Part shown: in pieces, positions 52,028 through 59,944 of the stretch
Layout of the letters: each line of letters opens with the position of its first letter
How positions within the stretch are numbered: the first letter of the stretch is position 1
Source of the DNA: Polyangiaceae bacterium
Lineage (GTDB): Bacteria; Myxococcota_A; Polyangia; Polyangiales; Polyangiaceae
Length of the DNA: 64,000 bases
Assembly (NCBI GenBank): GCA_020633205.1
Contig: JACKEB010000012.1
Span: 310,001-374,000, forward strand
Direction: 5' to 3'
Made by a program: the position numbers and the translations under genes
Notes under the pieces: model-generated
Told to the model about the DNA's origin: nothing
Databases searched by the model: none
The model's input: the letters and a program-made list of their open reading frames with translations, nothing else

Positions 52028-52897
52028 GTGGCTGCCCCGAAATGCCCCTATTGTGGGACGATCAACTCGATAGGCGAAAGCCACTGCCATCAGTGCCAGC
52101 AGCCACTCCCGGGCCCACTCGGGCGCGCCTCGCGGGATCTGGTCCAGAGCCTGCTCGGCCGCGAGCTCTGGGTAACGAAGCTCTTCATCGGCATCAACGT
52201 TGCGAGCTTTGCGCTGATGCTGCTCGACAACAGCCGCGCTGAGGGCGCGGGGTTGCCTTTGGGATTCGGTGGAGGAGGCGGACTCCAAGGCTCCTCCATG
52301 CTGCGCGCTGGGGTGCTGCACCAAATCGTGGTCGGTGAGTGGTGGCGGTTTCTGAGCGCGGTGTTCTTTCACTTCAGCTTCCTGCACATCCTGTTCAACA
52401 TGATGTGGCTCGGGAGCCTCGGGCGGTCCCTCGAGCCCGAGCTCGGCACGTCGCGCTTCACCATCACCTACCTCCTGTCGGGAATTGGGGGCTTCATCGG
52501 CAACCTGCTGCTTGGGCCGATGCCGCTGACCGGGGGGGCTAGTGGTTCGGTGTTCGGCCTGTTTGGCTGCTTGGTTGGCTACTCCCTCGGTCGCAAGAAC
52601 TCGCTCTGGCGAGACCACCTCTCGCGCCTGATCCTGTTCGTGGTGCTTTCCTGGTTGATTGGCGGCGGGATGGGCGGGGGCGGAGTCAACAACGTCGCCC
52701 ACGTCGGTGGCGCGCTGGTTGGCGTTGCGATGGGCTATTTGTTCGGCGTCGAACGTCGCTACCCGCTCACCCACCGCGTGCTGAACTACGTCGCGATGTT
52801 GGGGGTCGCCGCGGTGGTTGCTTCGCTGGTGCTCAGTCAGCTGTCGCCAGTCTGGGGCTACATGCGGGATGCGGAGTCACAAGAAGACCAGTGGTGA
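52028..52897 (+). CDS. Rhomboid intramembrane serine protease with N-terminal zinc ribbon
   Basis: 289 residues from the GTG at 52028, with GAGG four bases upstream. A zinc ribbon (CPYCGTINSIGESHCHQC) at residues 6-23 precedes six membrane helices. Catalytic features are intact: HILFNMMWLGSLGRSLE, the Ser in GGASGSVFGL and His in NNVAHVGGALVG. It cleaves transmembrane segments; substrate unknown. It contrasts with the dead homologue at the left window edge. It is divergent from the ECF operon. Confidence 0.92.
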   Translation: MAAPKCPYCGTINSIGESHCHQCQQPLPGPLGRASRDLVQSLLGRELWVTKLFIGINVASFALMLLDNSRAEGAGLPLGFGGGGGLQGSSMLRAGVLHQIVVGEWWRFLSAVFFHFSFLHILFNMMWLGSLGRSLEPELGTSRFTITYLLSGIGGFIGNLLLGPMPLTGGASGSVFGLFGCLVGYSLGRKNSLWRDHLSRLILFVVLSWLIGGGMGGGGVNNVAHVGGALVGVAMGYLFGVERRYPLTHRVLNYVAMLGVAAVVASLVLSQLSPVWGYMRDAESQEDQW

Positions 52898-52991
52898 ATC
52901 CGCCTTGAAACACCTCCCGTGCCGCGGGTTTTCCGGCGCATCCAGCATTGCTTTCCCCGATCGATCGCTCTCAGTGTAATCTGCGCGGCCG

Positions 52992-54539
52992 ATGCCCGTG
53001 GTTAACCCGCTCGCGCGGGAGCTCGTCTTCAAGGTCGTGTATTACGGCCCGGGTCTAGGTGGGAAGACCACCACCTTGCAGCACATCCACACCGCGACCA
53101 AGCCTGAGTATCGCGGCAAGATGGTGAGCCTCGCGACCCCTGTGGATCGCACGCTTTACTTCGATTTCCTGCCGATTCGCGTGCCGAACATGCGGGGCAT
53201 GGGGGTGAGGTTGCAGCTCTTCACGGTGCCGGGGCAGGTCTACTACAACGCCACTCGCAAGCTGGTGCTCACCGGCGCAGACGGCGTGGTGTTCGTCGCT
53301 GATTCCCAACGTGGGCGCCGGGACGCGAACCTCGAGTCTCTAGAAAACCTCCAAGAAAACCTCAAGGAGCACGGCCGCGTACTGAGCGAGCTGCCGCTGG
53401 TGCTGCAGTACAACAAGCGCGACCTGCGGGAAGTGCGCCCTGTTACGGAGCTGGAGGCGGAGTTGAATCCGCGCGGAGTCCCCAGCTTCGAGACGACGGC
53501 GACCTCGGGCGGTGGGGTGTTCGAGGCGCTGGATCGCATCACCCGCTTGGTGCTCGAAGACTTCGAGCGCCGAATGCCCGAGAGCGGCGAGGTGCCGTCT
53601 TCGGCGCTCCAGGTGCCTGAGGGCGGCCTCACGGAGGCGCTGCGGCGCGCTGAGTCGAACCCCGAAGCCTCTCCCCAGCGCTTCGACAGCGAGCAGCCAA
53701 CGGCACTCTCCCAGCGCATGCCCGAGATCGGCACGCCGGACAGTGAAGACGATTTGCCGCGCCTGACGGACGCTCCGGACAGCATGCTGGGCGAAGACAT
53801 GGCGCGCAGCGTGGCTGATTTTGGCTCCCGCGAGGCCGCTGAACCCCCAAGCGACGATCCTCCGCGGCTGCGACGCCGCCGTGAGTTTCCTAGCGTTCCG
53901 TCCCTCGATGCGGAGCTGGTCAAGAGCGGCATCCAAAGCCGTGGGGAAACTCTAGACGTCGATGCCCCGGCCTCGGGCTCCCGTACGCCGTCCTCGCCGC
54001 CGAGCAGCACCGCGCCCTCGCCGAGCAGCACCGGGCCGTCGCCGAGCAGCGCCGCGCCCTCGCCGAGCAGCACCGGGCCGTCGCCGAGCAGCGCCGGCTC
54101 GAGTGGCCGCCGCCCAGCCGCTTCGAGTCAGCGTCCCTTGGTACCCGTGGTGGAAGAGCTCGATCTGCCGCCAGCTTCGCTGCGAAATCCGCTAGCCGCG
54201 TTCAGCTACGCCGTGCTGTTTCCCAAGTCTCAGCACGGCGTCGTGCGGCAGCTCGAGGCGGCCCTGGCGGCGGGAGACACCACCCACGCCGTGGAACACG
54301 CGGAGCATCTGGTCACTCGTACCTTCGCCGCCGCCGCCAACCTGGTCAGCCAGAAGGAGGCGCCGCGGGATCCCGCCGTCGTCGCCTTGATGCTCGGCCT
54401 ACAAGGCCAGCGCTACCTCGAGTTTCGCGCCATCGCCCGGGACGCACGCTCAGGCGGCGCGCTACCCATCGAGGACGCCCTGGTGGCGTACGCCTTCGCG
54501 ATCGAGGCGCGCCTGGCGTGGCGCCGCGTCGGCGGCTAG
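52992..54539 (+). CDS. MglA-like Ras-type GTPase with long C-terminal extension
   Basis: 515 residues. Residues 1-195 are an MglA-type GTPase: P-loop GPGLGGKTTTLQ, DRTLYFDFLP, the switch-II region TVPGQVYYNATRKL and NKRD for guanine specificity. MglA itself ends near residue 195. Here about 320 residues follow: a disordered acidic region, a heptad repeat PSSTAPS at about 337-369, and a helical C-terminal domain (400-515: NPLAAFSYAVLFPKSQHGVV) of unknown family. Polarity or motility control by analogy to MglA is inferred. The ATG at 52992 is the start. No MglB-like (roadblock) partner lies adjacent. Confidence 0.88.
   Translation: MPVVNPLARELVFKVVYYGPGLGGKTTTLQHIHTATKPEYRGKMVSLATPVDRTLYFDFLPIRVPNMRGMGVRLQLFTVPGQVYYNATRKLVLTGADGVVFVADSQRGRRDANLESLENLQENLKEHGRVLSELPLVLQYNKRDLREVRPVTELEAELNPRGVPSFETTATSGGGVFEALDRITRLVLEDFERRMPESGEVPSSALQVPEGGLTEALRRAESNPEASPQRFDSEQPTALSQRMPEIGTPDSEDDLPRLTDAPDSMLGEDMARSVADFGSREAAEPPSDDPPRLRRRREFPSVPSLDAELVKSGIQSRGETLDVDAPASGSRTPSSPPSSTAPSPSSTGPSPSSAAPSPSSTGPSPSSAGSSGRRPAASSQRPLVPVVEELDLPPASLRNPLAAFSYAVLFPKSQHGVVRQLEAALAAGDTTHAVEHAEHLVTRTFAAAANLVSQKEAPRDPAVVALMLGLQGQRYLEFRAIARDARSGGALPIEDALVAYAFAIEARLAWRRVGG
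54000..54098 (+). repeat. Five 21-base tandem repeats in the GTPase gene
   Basis: The unit CCGAGCAGCACCGGGCCGTCG and variants repeat nearly five times and encode PSS(T/A)(A/G)PS. Tandem structure and near identity suggest copy-number slippage. Confidence 0.85.
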
Positions 54540-54568
54540 GTAGCGCTCTCGGTTCCTTGCGGAACTAC

Positions 54569-54581
54569 CTCACCCCAAAAA
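54569..54581. repeat. CTCACCCC element between convergent genes
   Basis: CTCACCCCAAAAA, with four C instead of five, lies between the GTPase stop and the stop of the next minus-strand gene. GTTCC-TTGC-GGAAC just before it can form a small hairpin. Confidence 0.4.
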
Positions 54582-54604
54582 TCCAAGGCTGAGGGCCCAT
54601 AAAA

Positions 54605-56239
54605 TCACTGTGGTGGGATGGACTGCGCGCCTTCAGCGCTCCCGGAGACGCTGAGGGGAGCTTCGTAGCTGCTAGCAATTTCCCCGACCCAGGTGCCTTG
54701 GAAGCCCGTGGGGCGCGCCTCGGCGTCGATCTCCGTGGCGGCCGCAGCGCTGAAGGTGAGGGTAGCCGGCGCATCCGCCGAGGCGTCCCGCGCGCGAGTG
54801 AACAGCGTGGTGAGGGCCGCGCGGCAAGCCACCGCGCCGCAGACCCCGTCACAACCATCGAACAGCACGCCCTGACCGGCGAGCTCCGCGCCCAGGCCGT
54901 CGCAGTCGACGACCTCCGCGAGTGCCTCAGGTGCGTTGACCGCGTTGCTGCTGACGCTGACCGCCTGTTGCTCTGCAGCGCTCACCACCAGGCGGGAAGG
55001 GAAGAAGTAGAAGCTGCCGCCAAGCAGCAACGAGTCGTCCGGGTCTGCGCTCAAGCTGAGCTTGCCAATATCCGGGGGGAAACCCGCTTTGGTGGGAGAC
55101 AACCCGGCGACCTCTTCCAGGCGCCACGTTCCCCAGCCGGGGGTGCTGCCCACCGCTTGGAGCTTGCCGTAGAGCACCCGATCTCCCGAGAGCCGCTGCG
55201 CACTGGCTTCGAACCACTGATCGAGGGTCGAGCGCAGTACCTCGTGAGCGTCTGCGCCGAGCCATGCGGACACCTGGGAGTCCCAGGCGCCTGAGTCCCG
55301 ATTGGTCTGGAAGAGCGCCGACTCCGCAGCGGGTAGGCTCGCCGCCATGGCGTTGAGCAGCGCGTCCACGTCGGACTGCGCACCGCCGAGCAGGGCAGAC
55401 TTCGCGCTCGCTCGAGCGCTGTCGAGGCCGAGCTCCCAGTCGTAGCTCAGGTCATCGAGCCCAAGGGTCATGTCCAGATCCGTCTCTGACAGCTGGAGCG
55501 GGCGGTTGATCACGGTGACGTCGACGGACTTCGTTTCGCCCGCCAGTACACCGGACAGGTCGCTGCAACCACCGGCGAATTGGCTCGCCCGCAGCGTCAC
55601 CGCAGCGTACGTGCCGGCGGGCACCGACTCGATTTCGATCGTTTGCCCCGGGGAAACGGTGGTCCAGAGCGCGCCATCTGGCGGCGGGTTCCCTGCGAGG
55701 TCGCTGCAGCGCCTGCCGGGGTGCACGCTGGCGGTCCAGCTGCTGATGTCGCGGTTGCCCGCGTACTGCGGCTTGATGCGCAGGGCACCGAAGCCTTGTT
55801 CCGATACGGAAACAGTCCGTGAAGCGCTGACCTCAGTGCCGACAGACGCGCGCACGTTGAAGCTCGTGACACTGCTGGGCGCGAACAGCGTTGTGGTGGC
55901 GACGCCGTTTGCGTCGGTTGCCACTTCGGTGGCGGCCAGAGACGCATCGAGTGAGTCCCCGGTCAGGCTGAAGCGCACGCTGTGCGCGCCGGCTGGACGC
56001 ACCTGAACCGTGAGTTCAATCGCGGCGAGGGGAGCGACCTCGAGGGTGCCGGTCGAGTCGAAGTCGATACTCGCAGCGCCACTTTGGCCGGCTGTTCCTC
56101 CGGAGCCGCCGGAAGCGCCAACGCCCGCCATGTCTTCGGCGTCGCTCGCCCCGCAGGCAGGGAGTGCACTCAGCGCCAGAACGGCCAGGGCCACCCCGGT
56201 TAGGGCCGGACCTCGCGACTTGGGTTGAGGATGAGCCAC
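54605..56239 (-). CDS. Large lipoprotein with Ig-like and beta-rich domains
   Basis: 544 residues from the GTG at 56239. The signal peptide ends LSALPACG. An ATG at 56338 would add 33 residues before it and is less likely. A short GASGGSGGTAGQSG linker is followed by a Big-1-like domain (about 55-150: ATEVATDANGVATTTLFAP). More beta-rich segments come after, and a domain with paired Cys (CDGLGAELAGQGVLFDGCDG) lies near 450. Family unknown. It is divergent from pilR, so it may share regulation with the pilus locus. Confidence 0.78.
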   Translation of the reverse strand: MAHPQPKSRGPALTGVALAVLALSALPACGASDAEDMAGVGASGGSGGTAGQSGAASIDFDSTGTLEVAPLAAIELTVQVRPAGAHSVRFSLTGDSLDASLAATEVATDANGVATTTLFAPSSVTSFNVRASVGTEVSASRTVSVSEQGFGALRIKPQYAGNRDISSWTASVHPGRRCSDLAGNPPPDGALWTTVSPGQTIEIESVPAGTYAAVTLRASQFAGGCSDLSGVLAGETKSVDVTVINRPLQLSETDLDMTLGLDDLSYDWELGLDSARASAKSALLGGAQSDVDALLNAMAASLPAAESALFQTNRDSGAWDSQVSAWLGADAHEVLRSTLDQWFEASAQRLSGDRVLYGKLQAVGSTPGWGTWRLEEVAGLSPTKAGFPPDIGKLSLSADPDDSLLLGGSFYFFPSRLVVSAAEQQAVSVSSNAVNAPEALAEVVDCDGLGAELAGQGVLFDGCDGVCGAVACRAALTTLFTRARDASADAPATLTFSAAAATEIDAEARPTGFQGTWVGEIASSYEAPLSVSGSAEGAQSIPPQ

Positions 56240-56413
56240 TCGGTCGCGGCTGGGTCTCCGTCGAGACTGGGAGAGCCAACCCGCCGCGCTGCGGTGTTGC
56301 CCACACACAGTGCGGGCATGCTGGGTCAGGTATTTCATCGTTCAGACTAAGTAAGTAAGAGCCAGCTTAGCGCGGATCTCACACACAGGCACAACGTGAT
56401 ATGTCTGAGGCTG

Positions 56414-57868
56414 ATGGATTCCCTCCCGCCGCCTCCCACGCGCATCCTGGTGGTCGACGACGAGCCCGGCCTGCGGCAGATGTTGTCCATCCTGTTCCGC
56501 CGCGAGGGATACGATGTCGTCACGGCGCCTGGCGTCCAGGGAGCGAAGGAAGCGCTGACCCAGAGCCCGCGGCCTTTCCCCGTTGTTCTCACGGACTTGG
56601 CGATGCCTGACGGCAGCGGACTCGAGGTGCTGGCGGCTGCGAAACAACGCAACACGGCGACGGAGGTGGTGCTGATCACCGCTCACTCCACGCTGGAAAA
56701 CGCCATCGAAGCCATGCGTGGCGGGGCGTACGACTTCGTCACCAAGCCGTTCGAGCCCAAGGAGCTCGCGGCGCTGGTCGCCAAAGCGCTGGAAAAGAAC
56801 GCGCTGGTCACGGAAAACCAGCGGCTCCGCGCCCAAATGGGCAGCAAGAGCGACAAGACGCTGATCGGCAAGAGCCGCGCGATGCAGACGGTGCTCGACC
56901 TGGTGGAGCGCATCGCCAAGGCCCGAACCACCGTGCTGATCACCGGGGAGAGCGGCACCGGCAAGGAGCGCGTTGCTCGAGCCATTCACGATCGCTCGGA
57001 CCGCGCGGACAAGCCGTTTTTGGTCGTCAACTGCGGCGCGCTTCCAGAAAACCTGATGGAAAGCGAGCTGTTCGGCCATGAAAAGGGCGCCTTCACCGGT
57101 GCCAGCGCGCGTCATCGCGGGCTCTTCCAAGAGGCTGCCGGCGGCACGTTGCTCCTCGACGAGGTGGGTGAGCTACCTCTGAGCCTCCAGGTCAAGCTGC
57201 TGCGCGTGCTTCAGGAGCGTCGCGTGCGCCCGGTTGGTTCCACTCAGGAGGTCGAGGTCGACGTGCGGCTCTTGGCAGCCACGAACCGGGACGTCGAGGC
57301 CGACGTCTCCGGCGGGCGTTTCCGCCAGGATCTATACTATCGCCTCAACGTGATCCGCATCGAGCTGCCGCCGCTGCGGGAGCGACGCGAGGATCTCGCC
57401 CTGTTCTCCGAGCGCTTCGTTCGGCGCTTTGCGGAGGAGATGGGCAAAGACGTCGTTGGCCTCACCCCGGACGCCCTCCGAGCGCTGGAACGTTATGAAT
57501 TCCCGGGGAACGTGCGTGAGCTGGAGAACGTGATGGAGCGCGCCGTCGCCCTCGCTCCGGGCCGCAGCATCGGGCTTGGGGATCTCCCGCCGGAGATCAG
57601 CGGGGCTGCGGGTGGTTCCGCAACGAGCCTCGTGGAGCTGCCGGAAGGTGGCTGCAACTTGGACGACGTGGTGGGCGAGGTGGAGCGACGTCTGCTGCTA
57701 GCAGCGCTCGATCGCACCGGCGGCGTGCGCAAGCAGGCTGCCAAGCTGCTGGGCGTGAGCTTTCGCTCGCTGCGCTACCGCTTACAGAAGCACAGCATCG
57801 GCAGCGACAACGAGGGTGGAGACGACGACGATCCCGACAGCGGTCCTCCCAGCGTAGTCGCCCGTTGA
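56414..57868 (+). CDS. pilR: Sigma-54 response regulator, PilR-type
   Basis: 484 residues from the ATG at 56414, with CTGAGG upstream. The receiver domain (9-125) has acidic pair VVDDE, phospho-acceptor Asp61 in VLTDLAMPD and Lys111 in VTKPF. The AAA+ domain (about 145-375) has Walker A TGESGTGKE, GAFTGAS for contacting sigma-54 and NVRELENV. The C-terminal Fis-type helix-turn-helix is RKQAAKLLGVSFRSLRYRL, followed by an acidic tail. The gene name is inferred from the prepilin genes downstream and the sigma-54 promoter. A PilS partner kinase is not next to it. Confidence 0.85.
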   Translation: MDSLPPPPTRILVVDDEPGLRQMLSILFRREGYDVVTAPGVQGAKEALTQSPRPFPVVLTDLAMPDGSGLEVLAAAKQRNTATEVVLITAHSTLENAIEAMRGGAYDFVTKPFEPKELAALVAKALEKNALVTENQRLRAQMGSKSDKTLIGKSRAMQTVLDLVERIAKARTTVLITGESGTGKERVARAIHDRSDRADKPFLVVNCGALPENLMESELFGHEKGAFTGASARHRGLFQEAAGGTLLLDEVGELPLSLQVKLLRVLQERRVRPVGSTQEVEVDVRLLAATNRDVEADVSGGRFRQDLYYRLNVIRIELPPLRERREDLALFSERFVRRFAEEMGKDVVGLTPDALRALERYEFPGNVRELENVMERAVALAPGRSIGLGDLPPEISGAAGGSATSLVELPEGGCNLDDVVGEVERRLLLAALDRTGGVRKQAAKLLGVSFRSLRYRLQKHSIGSDNEGGDDDDPDSGPPSVVAR

Positions 57869-57938
57869 GGTGGCGCGGCGCGCGCGCTGGTGACCAATCG
57901 CGTCCTCCTCTGACCTTTTTGCGCAGGGGGGGAGAGGA

Positions 57939-57958
57939 GCGGCGTTGCGAAACGCCGC
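57939..57958. other. Hairpin after pilR
   Basis: GCGGCGTT and AACGCCGC form an eight-base stem with loop GCGA, 71 bases past the pilR stop. There is no T-run, so a terminator role is uncertain. TGGCC-N8-GC at 57966-57980 is a weak -24/-12 match upstream of the first prepilin. Confidence 0.35.
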
Positions 57959-58053
57959 GGGCAAGTGGCCAAACCGCCGCTGAAACGGCTAAACTCTTGG
58001 CTGTTGCGGAAAGGCGCGGGTTGGAATGGCTCGTGCAGCACGGGTCCCAATCC

Positions 58054-58617
58054 ATGATCTCGAAGCGTTTCTTGAATCGCCCTCAGCGCGCCCGCGGCTT
58101 CACCTTGGTCGAGGTGATGGTGGTCGTGGTCCTGGTCGGGATCCTAGCGACGCTTGCACTCGTCGCCATGCGGCGCTGGCTCGTGACCAGCAAGTCGATC
58201 GAGGCGATGCACGTCATCGAAGGGATCCGCGGCGGCGAGGAGCGATTCCGGGCGGAGAACATGGTGTACCTGGATGTAAGTACGTCGGGCACGCTGTACC
58301 CCACGGGGACGCCGAACACGACCAAGTACAACTGGTTTCAGTCCGGACACACCGACTACAGCCGCTGGAAGCAGCTGAATCCCACCGTGAGCACCTCGGT
58401 GCAGCACGGATACATGGTGCGTGCCGGGCGAGCGCTCACCGCGCCAACCGCGGCGATGACCCCGGGGATCACGGTGACCTGGCCCGCGGCGGCGAACATC
58501 AATGATGCCTGGTACGTGATCTACGCTCAGGGCGACCTCGACGCGGATGGGACTTACGGCAGGTATGCGGCGTCGAGTTTCTCGAGCGAGATCGTTCGCG
58601 TGAACGACGGCGAGTAG
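58054..58617 (+). CDS. Type IV prepilin-like protein 1
   Basis: 187 residues. The class III signal RARGFTLVEVMVVVVLVGIL has Gly before Phe as the prepilin-peptidase site. The E5 glutamate (FTLVE) of type IV pilins is present. The globular part is about 150 residues and ends SEIVRVNDGE, similar to the ending of the second prepilin. It is likely a minor or alternative pilin. The ATG at 58054 gives a 15-residue leader. It is followed at once by a convergent small ORF and the repeat cassette. Confidence 0.9.
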   Translation: MISKRFLNRPQRARGFTLVEVMVVVVLVGILATLALVAMRRWLVTSKSIEAMHVIEGIRGGEERFRAENMVYLDVSTSGTLYPTGTPNTTKYNWFQSGHTDYSRWKQLNPTVSTSVQHGYMVRAGRALTAPTAAMTPGITVTWPAAANINDAWYVIYAQGDLDADGTYGRYAASSFSSEIVRVNDGE

Positions 58618-58812
58618 CTACTCCCCGCGGAAACGGGTAACGATCGCGCCCGAGATCCATTGCCCAACCAGGTGGTAGCCGCCAACCACGCAGAGCAGCG
58701 TGAGCGAGGCGGTTTGGTTCGGTGCAACGGCATCTGTCGCCACGGCGCTTCCGCAGAAGAGCAGGGCGGTGCAGCTGGAGAGCAGGAGCGCCTGCCAGGC
58801 TCCGCCTGTCAC
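58618..58812 (-). CDS. Small two-helix membrane protein (uncertain)
   Basis: 64 residues from a GTG. Two hydrophobic stretches are visible (ALLLSSCTALLFCGSAVA and LTLLCVVGGYHLVGQWI), with a basic C-terminus (TRFRGE). The stop abuts the prepilin stop. No ribosome site is clear and the start lies inside the left copy of the direct repeat that flanks the hairpin array. Amino-acid pattern looks protein-like, but expression is unproven. Confidence 0.4.
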   Translation of the reverse strand: MTGGAWQALLLSSCTALLFCGSAVATDAVAPNQTASLTLLCVVGGYHLVGQWISGAIVTRFRGE

Positions 58813-58828
58813 TAGCGCTTGCCGCTTT
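58787..58828. repeat. Left direct repeat of the hairpin cassette
   Basis: AGCGCCTGCCAGGCTCCGCC, then TGTCACTAGCGCTTGC and CGCTTT. The partner at 59132-59174 differs at about four or five positions. The two flank a 300-base hairpin array. Confidence 0.75.
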
Positions 58829-58849
58829 GTTTAGGGGTGTGTTCCGCCC

Positions 58850-59100
58850 GCGGCGCTCTCCGCGCGACCGCGCTTGTTGGGTTGTTCCGTTTGGGTTTGA
58901 CCGCGGCGCGCTGCGCGCGGCCGCTTTTTGGGGTTGTTCCGGGCTGTTTGGTTTGATCGCGGCGCTTTGCGCGCGCCGCTTTTGATCCGGGTCGTTTGCG
59001 GTTGGGTTTGACCGCGCGGCCGCTTTTAGTCGGTTTGTTTCGGGCTGGTTTGACCGCGGCGCTTCGCGCGCGGCCGCTTCTGTTGGGTTTTCGCGGGGCT
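58850..59100 (+). repeat. Tandem array of GC hairpins followed by T-runs
   Basis: Four units begin GTTTGACC or GTTTGATC at 58893, 58949, 59006 and 59048, spaced 56, 57 and 42 bases; a degenerate unit lies near 58850. Each has a palindromic GCGGCGC...GCGCGC core (for example GCGGCGC with GCGCCGC) and is followed by CTTTT or similar on the plus strand. The spacings are not multiples of three and units are read in different frames, so the repeat is at DNA level. It resembles serial terminators. Function unknown. Confidence 0.7.
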
Positions 59101-59131
59101 GTTGGGAGGGGCGGGGACACGTCAGCGAGCA

Positions 59132-59174
59132 AGCGCGTGCCAGGCTTTGCCTGTCACTGGCGCTTGCTGCGTTT
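59132..59174. repeat. Right direct repeat of the hairpin cassette
   Basis: AGCGCGTGCCAGGCTTTGCC, then TGTCACTGGCGCTTGC and TGCGTTT. It matches the copy at 58787-58828 over about 41 bases. Confidence 0.75.
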
Positions 59175-59222
59175 CCTCACGGTTTGAGATCTGCCTGCCC
59201 CTGACCCCGTCCCTGTCCCATT

Positions 59223-59279
59223 CCTTTCCGCCCCGTCGTCGGGGGGCTCGGGGACATCCCCGCCGACGGGGCGGAAAGG
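59223..59279 (+). promoter_or_regulatory. 16-base hairpin enclosing the ribosome site of the four-helix-bundle gene
   Basis: CCTTTCCGCCCCGTCG (59223-59238) and CGACGGGGCGGAAAGG (59264-59279) are exact reverse complements. The 25-base loop contains a nested CGGGG-ACAT-CCCCG hairpin. The right arm includes GGAAAGG, the likely ribosome site for the ATG at 59282. If formed in RNA, the stem would hide it. This may be a control element or an end of the inserted element. Confidence 0.7.
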
Positions 59280-59281
59280 GC

Positions 59282-59617
59282 ATGGATATGTCGTTACGGA
59301 TTCATGCAACTGCTATCGAGGTGATCTCGCTCCTGCGGCCGTTGATGCCGCGGTTGCGTCGCGTAGATCTCGCGCTTGCGAGGCAAATCTCGCGTAGCGC
59401 GTCCAGCATTGCCCTCAACATCGCCGAGGGGGAGCTCTCGAGCGGTGGTCACCGGCAGCAGCGCTACCAGACCGCAGCCGGCTCCGCGAGCGAGACGCGC
59501 AGCGCGTTGCAGGTGGCTCAGGCCTGGGGCTACCTCAGCGCTGCGGACTGCAAGGTTGTTTTGGGGCGGCTCGAGCACATCCTGGCGGTGCTCTACAAGC
59601 TCACGCTGCCAGGTTAG
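59282..59617 (+). CDS. Four-helix-bundle protein (S23/IVS family)
   Basis: 111 residues. The sequence matches the family of four-helix-bundle proteins (TIGR02436) related to those encoded in 23S rRNA intervening sequences. Landmarks are SRSASSIALNIAEGELSSGG and YQTAAGSASETRSALQVA. These proteins form pentamers and have unknown biochemical function. The ATG at 59282 follows the ribosome site within the 16-base hairpin. Base composition resembles the neighbours. Its lone place inside a pilin cluster, beside direct and inverted repeats, suggests insertion. Confidence 0.88.
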   Translation: MDMSLRIHATAIEVISLLRPLMPRLRRVDLALARQISRSASSIALNIAEGELSSGGHRQQRYQTAAGSASETRSALQVAQAWGYLSAADCKVVLGRLEHILAVLYKLTLPG

Positions 59618-59637
59618 TGTCCTCCGCACGGACTGGG

Positions 59638-59658
59638 GGCGGAGCCTCGGGCTCCGCC
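59638..59658 (+). terminator. Hairpin after the four-helix-bundle gene (terminator-like)
   Basis: A perfect nine-base stem, GGCGGAGCC and GGCTCCGCC, with loop TCG, starts 20 bases past the stop at 59617. No T-run follows, so termination would need help. Confidence 0.45.
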
Positions 59659-59731
59659 TGTGAGCGTGTGTGTCTATGTGTGCACCTTCCCAAACGGCAG
59701 GTGACAAATCGCGGCTGGCTTCCCGCGACGG

Positions 59732-59776
59732 GGGTGCCGCAAATTGTCGCCGCACGGTCTGCAAGTTGCGGCACCC
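59732..59776. promoter_or_regulatory. Inverted repeat, candidate PilR enhancer site
   Basis: GGGTGCCGCAAATTG (59732-59746) and CAAGTTGCGGCACCC (59762-59776) are inverted with one mismatch, spacer 15. The pair is about 105-150 bases upstream of the -24 element at 59879. Bacterial enhancer-binding proteins act from this distance. PilR as the ligand is inference from the gene 2 kb away. Confidence 0.55.
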
Positions 59777-59878
59777 TGAACGGGTTCCGTCCCCTCGTTC
59801 AGGAGCTAATTCATGATCCCCTATAAAAGAAGCCGAAACACTGCCTGCGCGGTACTGGACCCGCGCGCCTCAAGGTTC

Positions 59879-59894
59879 TGGCACGGCAGGTGCT
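59879..59894 (+). promoter_or_regulatory. Sigma-54 (-24/-12) promoter of the second prepilin
   Basis: TGGCACGGCAGGTGCT matches TGGCACG-N4-TTGCT at all but one conserved position, with GG and GC exactly ten bases apart. Transcription should start near 59905, 40 bases before the ATG at 59945. Confidence 0.82.
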
Positions 59895-59944
59895 TATGGA
59901 CGTGCGAGCCAACGAGGGCTGCCCCCTCGGCTCCGGCGAACCAC

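Larger units (their letters stand above)
59618..59944. other. 327-base region with the second prepilin's control sites
   Basis: It holds the hairpin GGCGGAGCC-TCG-GGCTCCGCC at 59638-59658 (probably the 3' end of the four-helix-bundle transcript), a 15-base inverted repeat at 59732-59776, a weak TTCAGG-18-TATAAA pair at 59798-59827 and the sigma-54 promoter at 59879-59894. No gene was seen. Confidence 0.7.

Noticed and set aside
58812..59132. 106-codon Lys/Arg-rich frame, histone-H1-like in appearance
   Set aside because: The repeat units are spaced 56, 57 and 42 bases and are read in different frames, so the repetition is in DNA, not protein.
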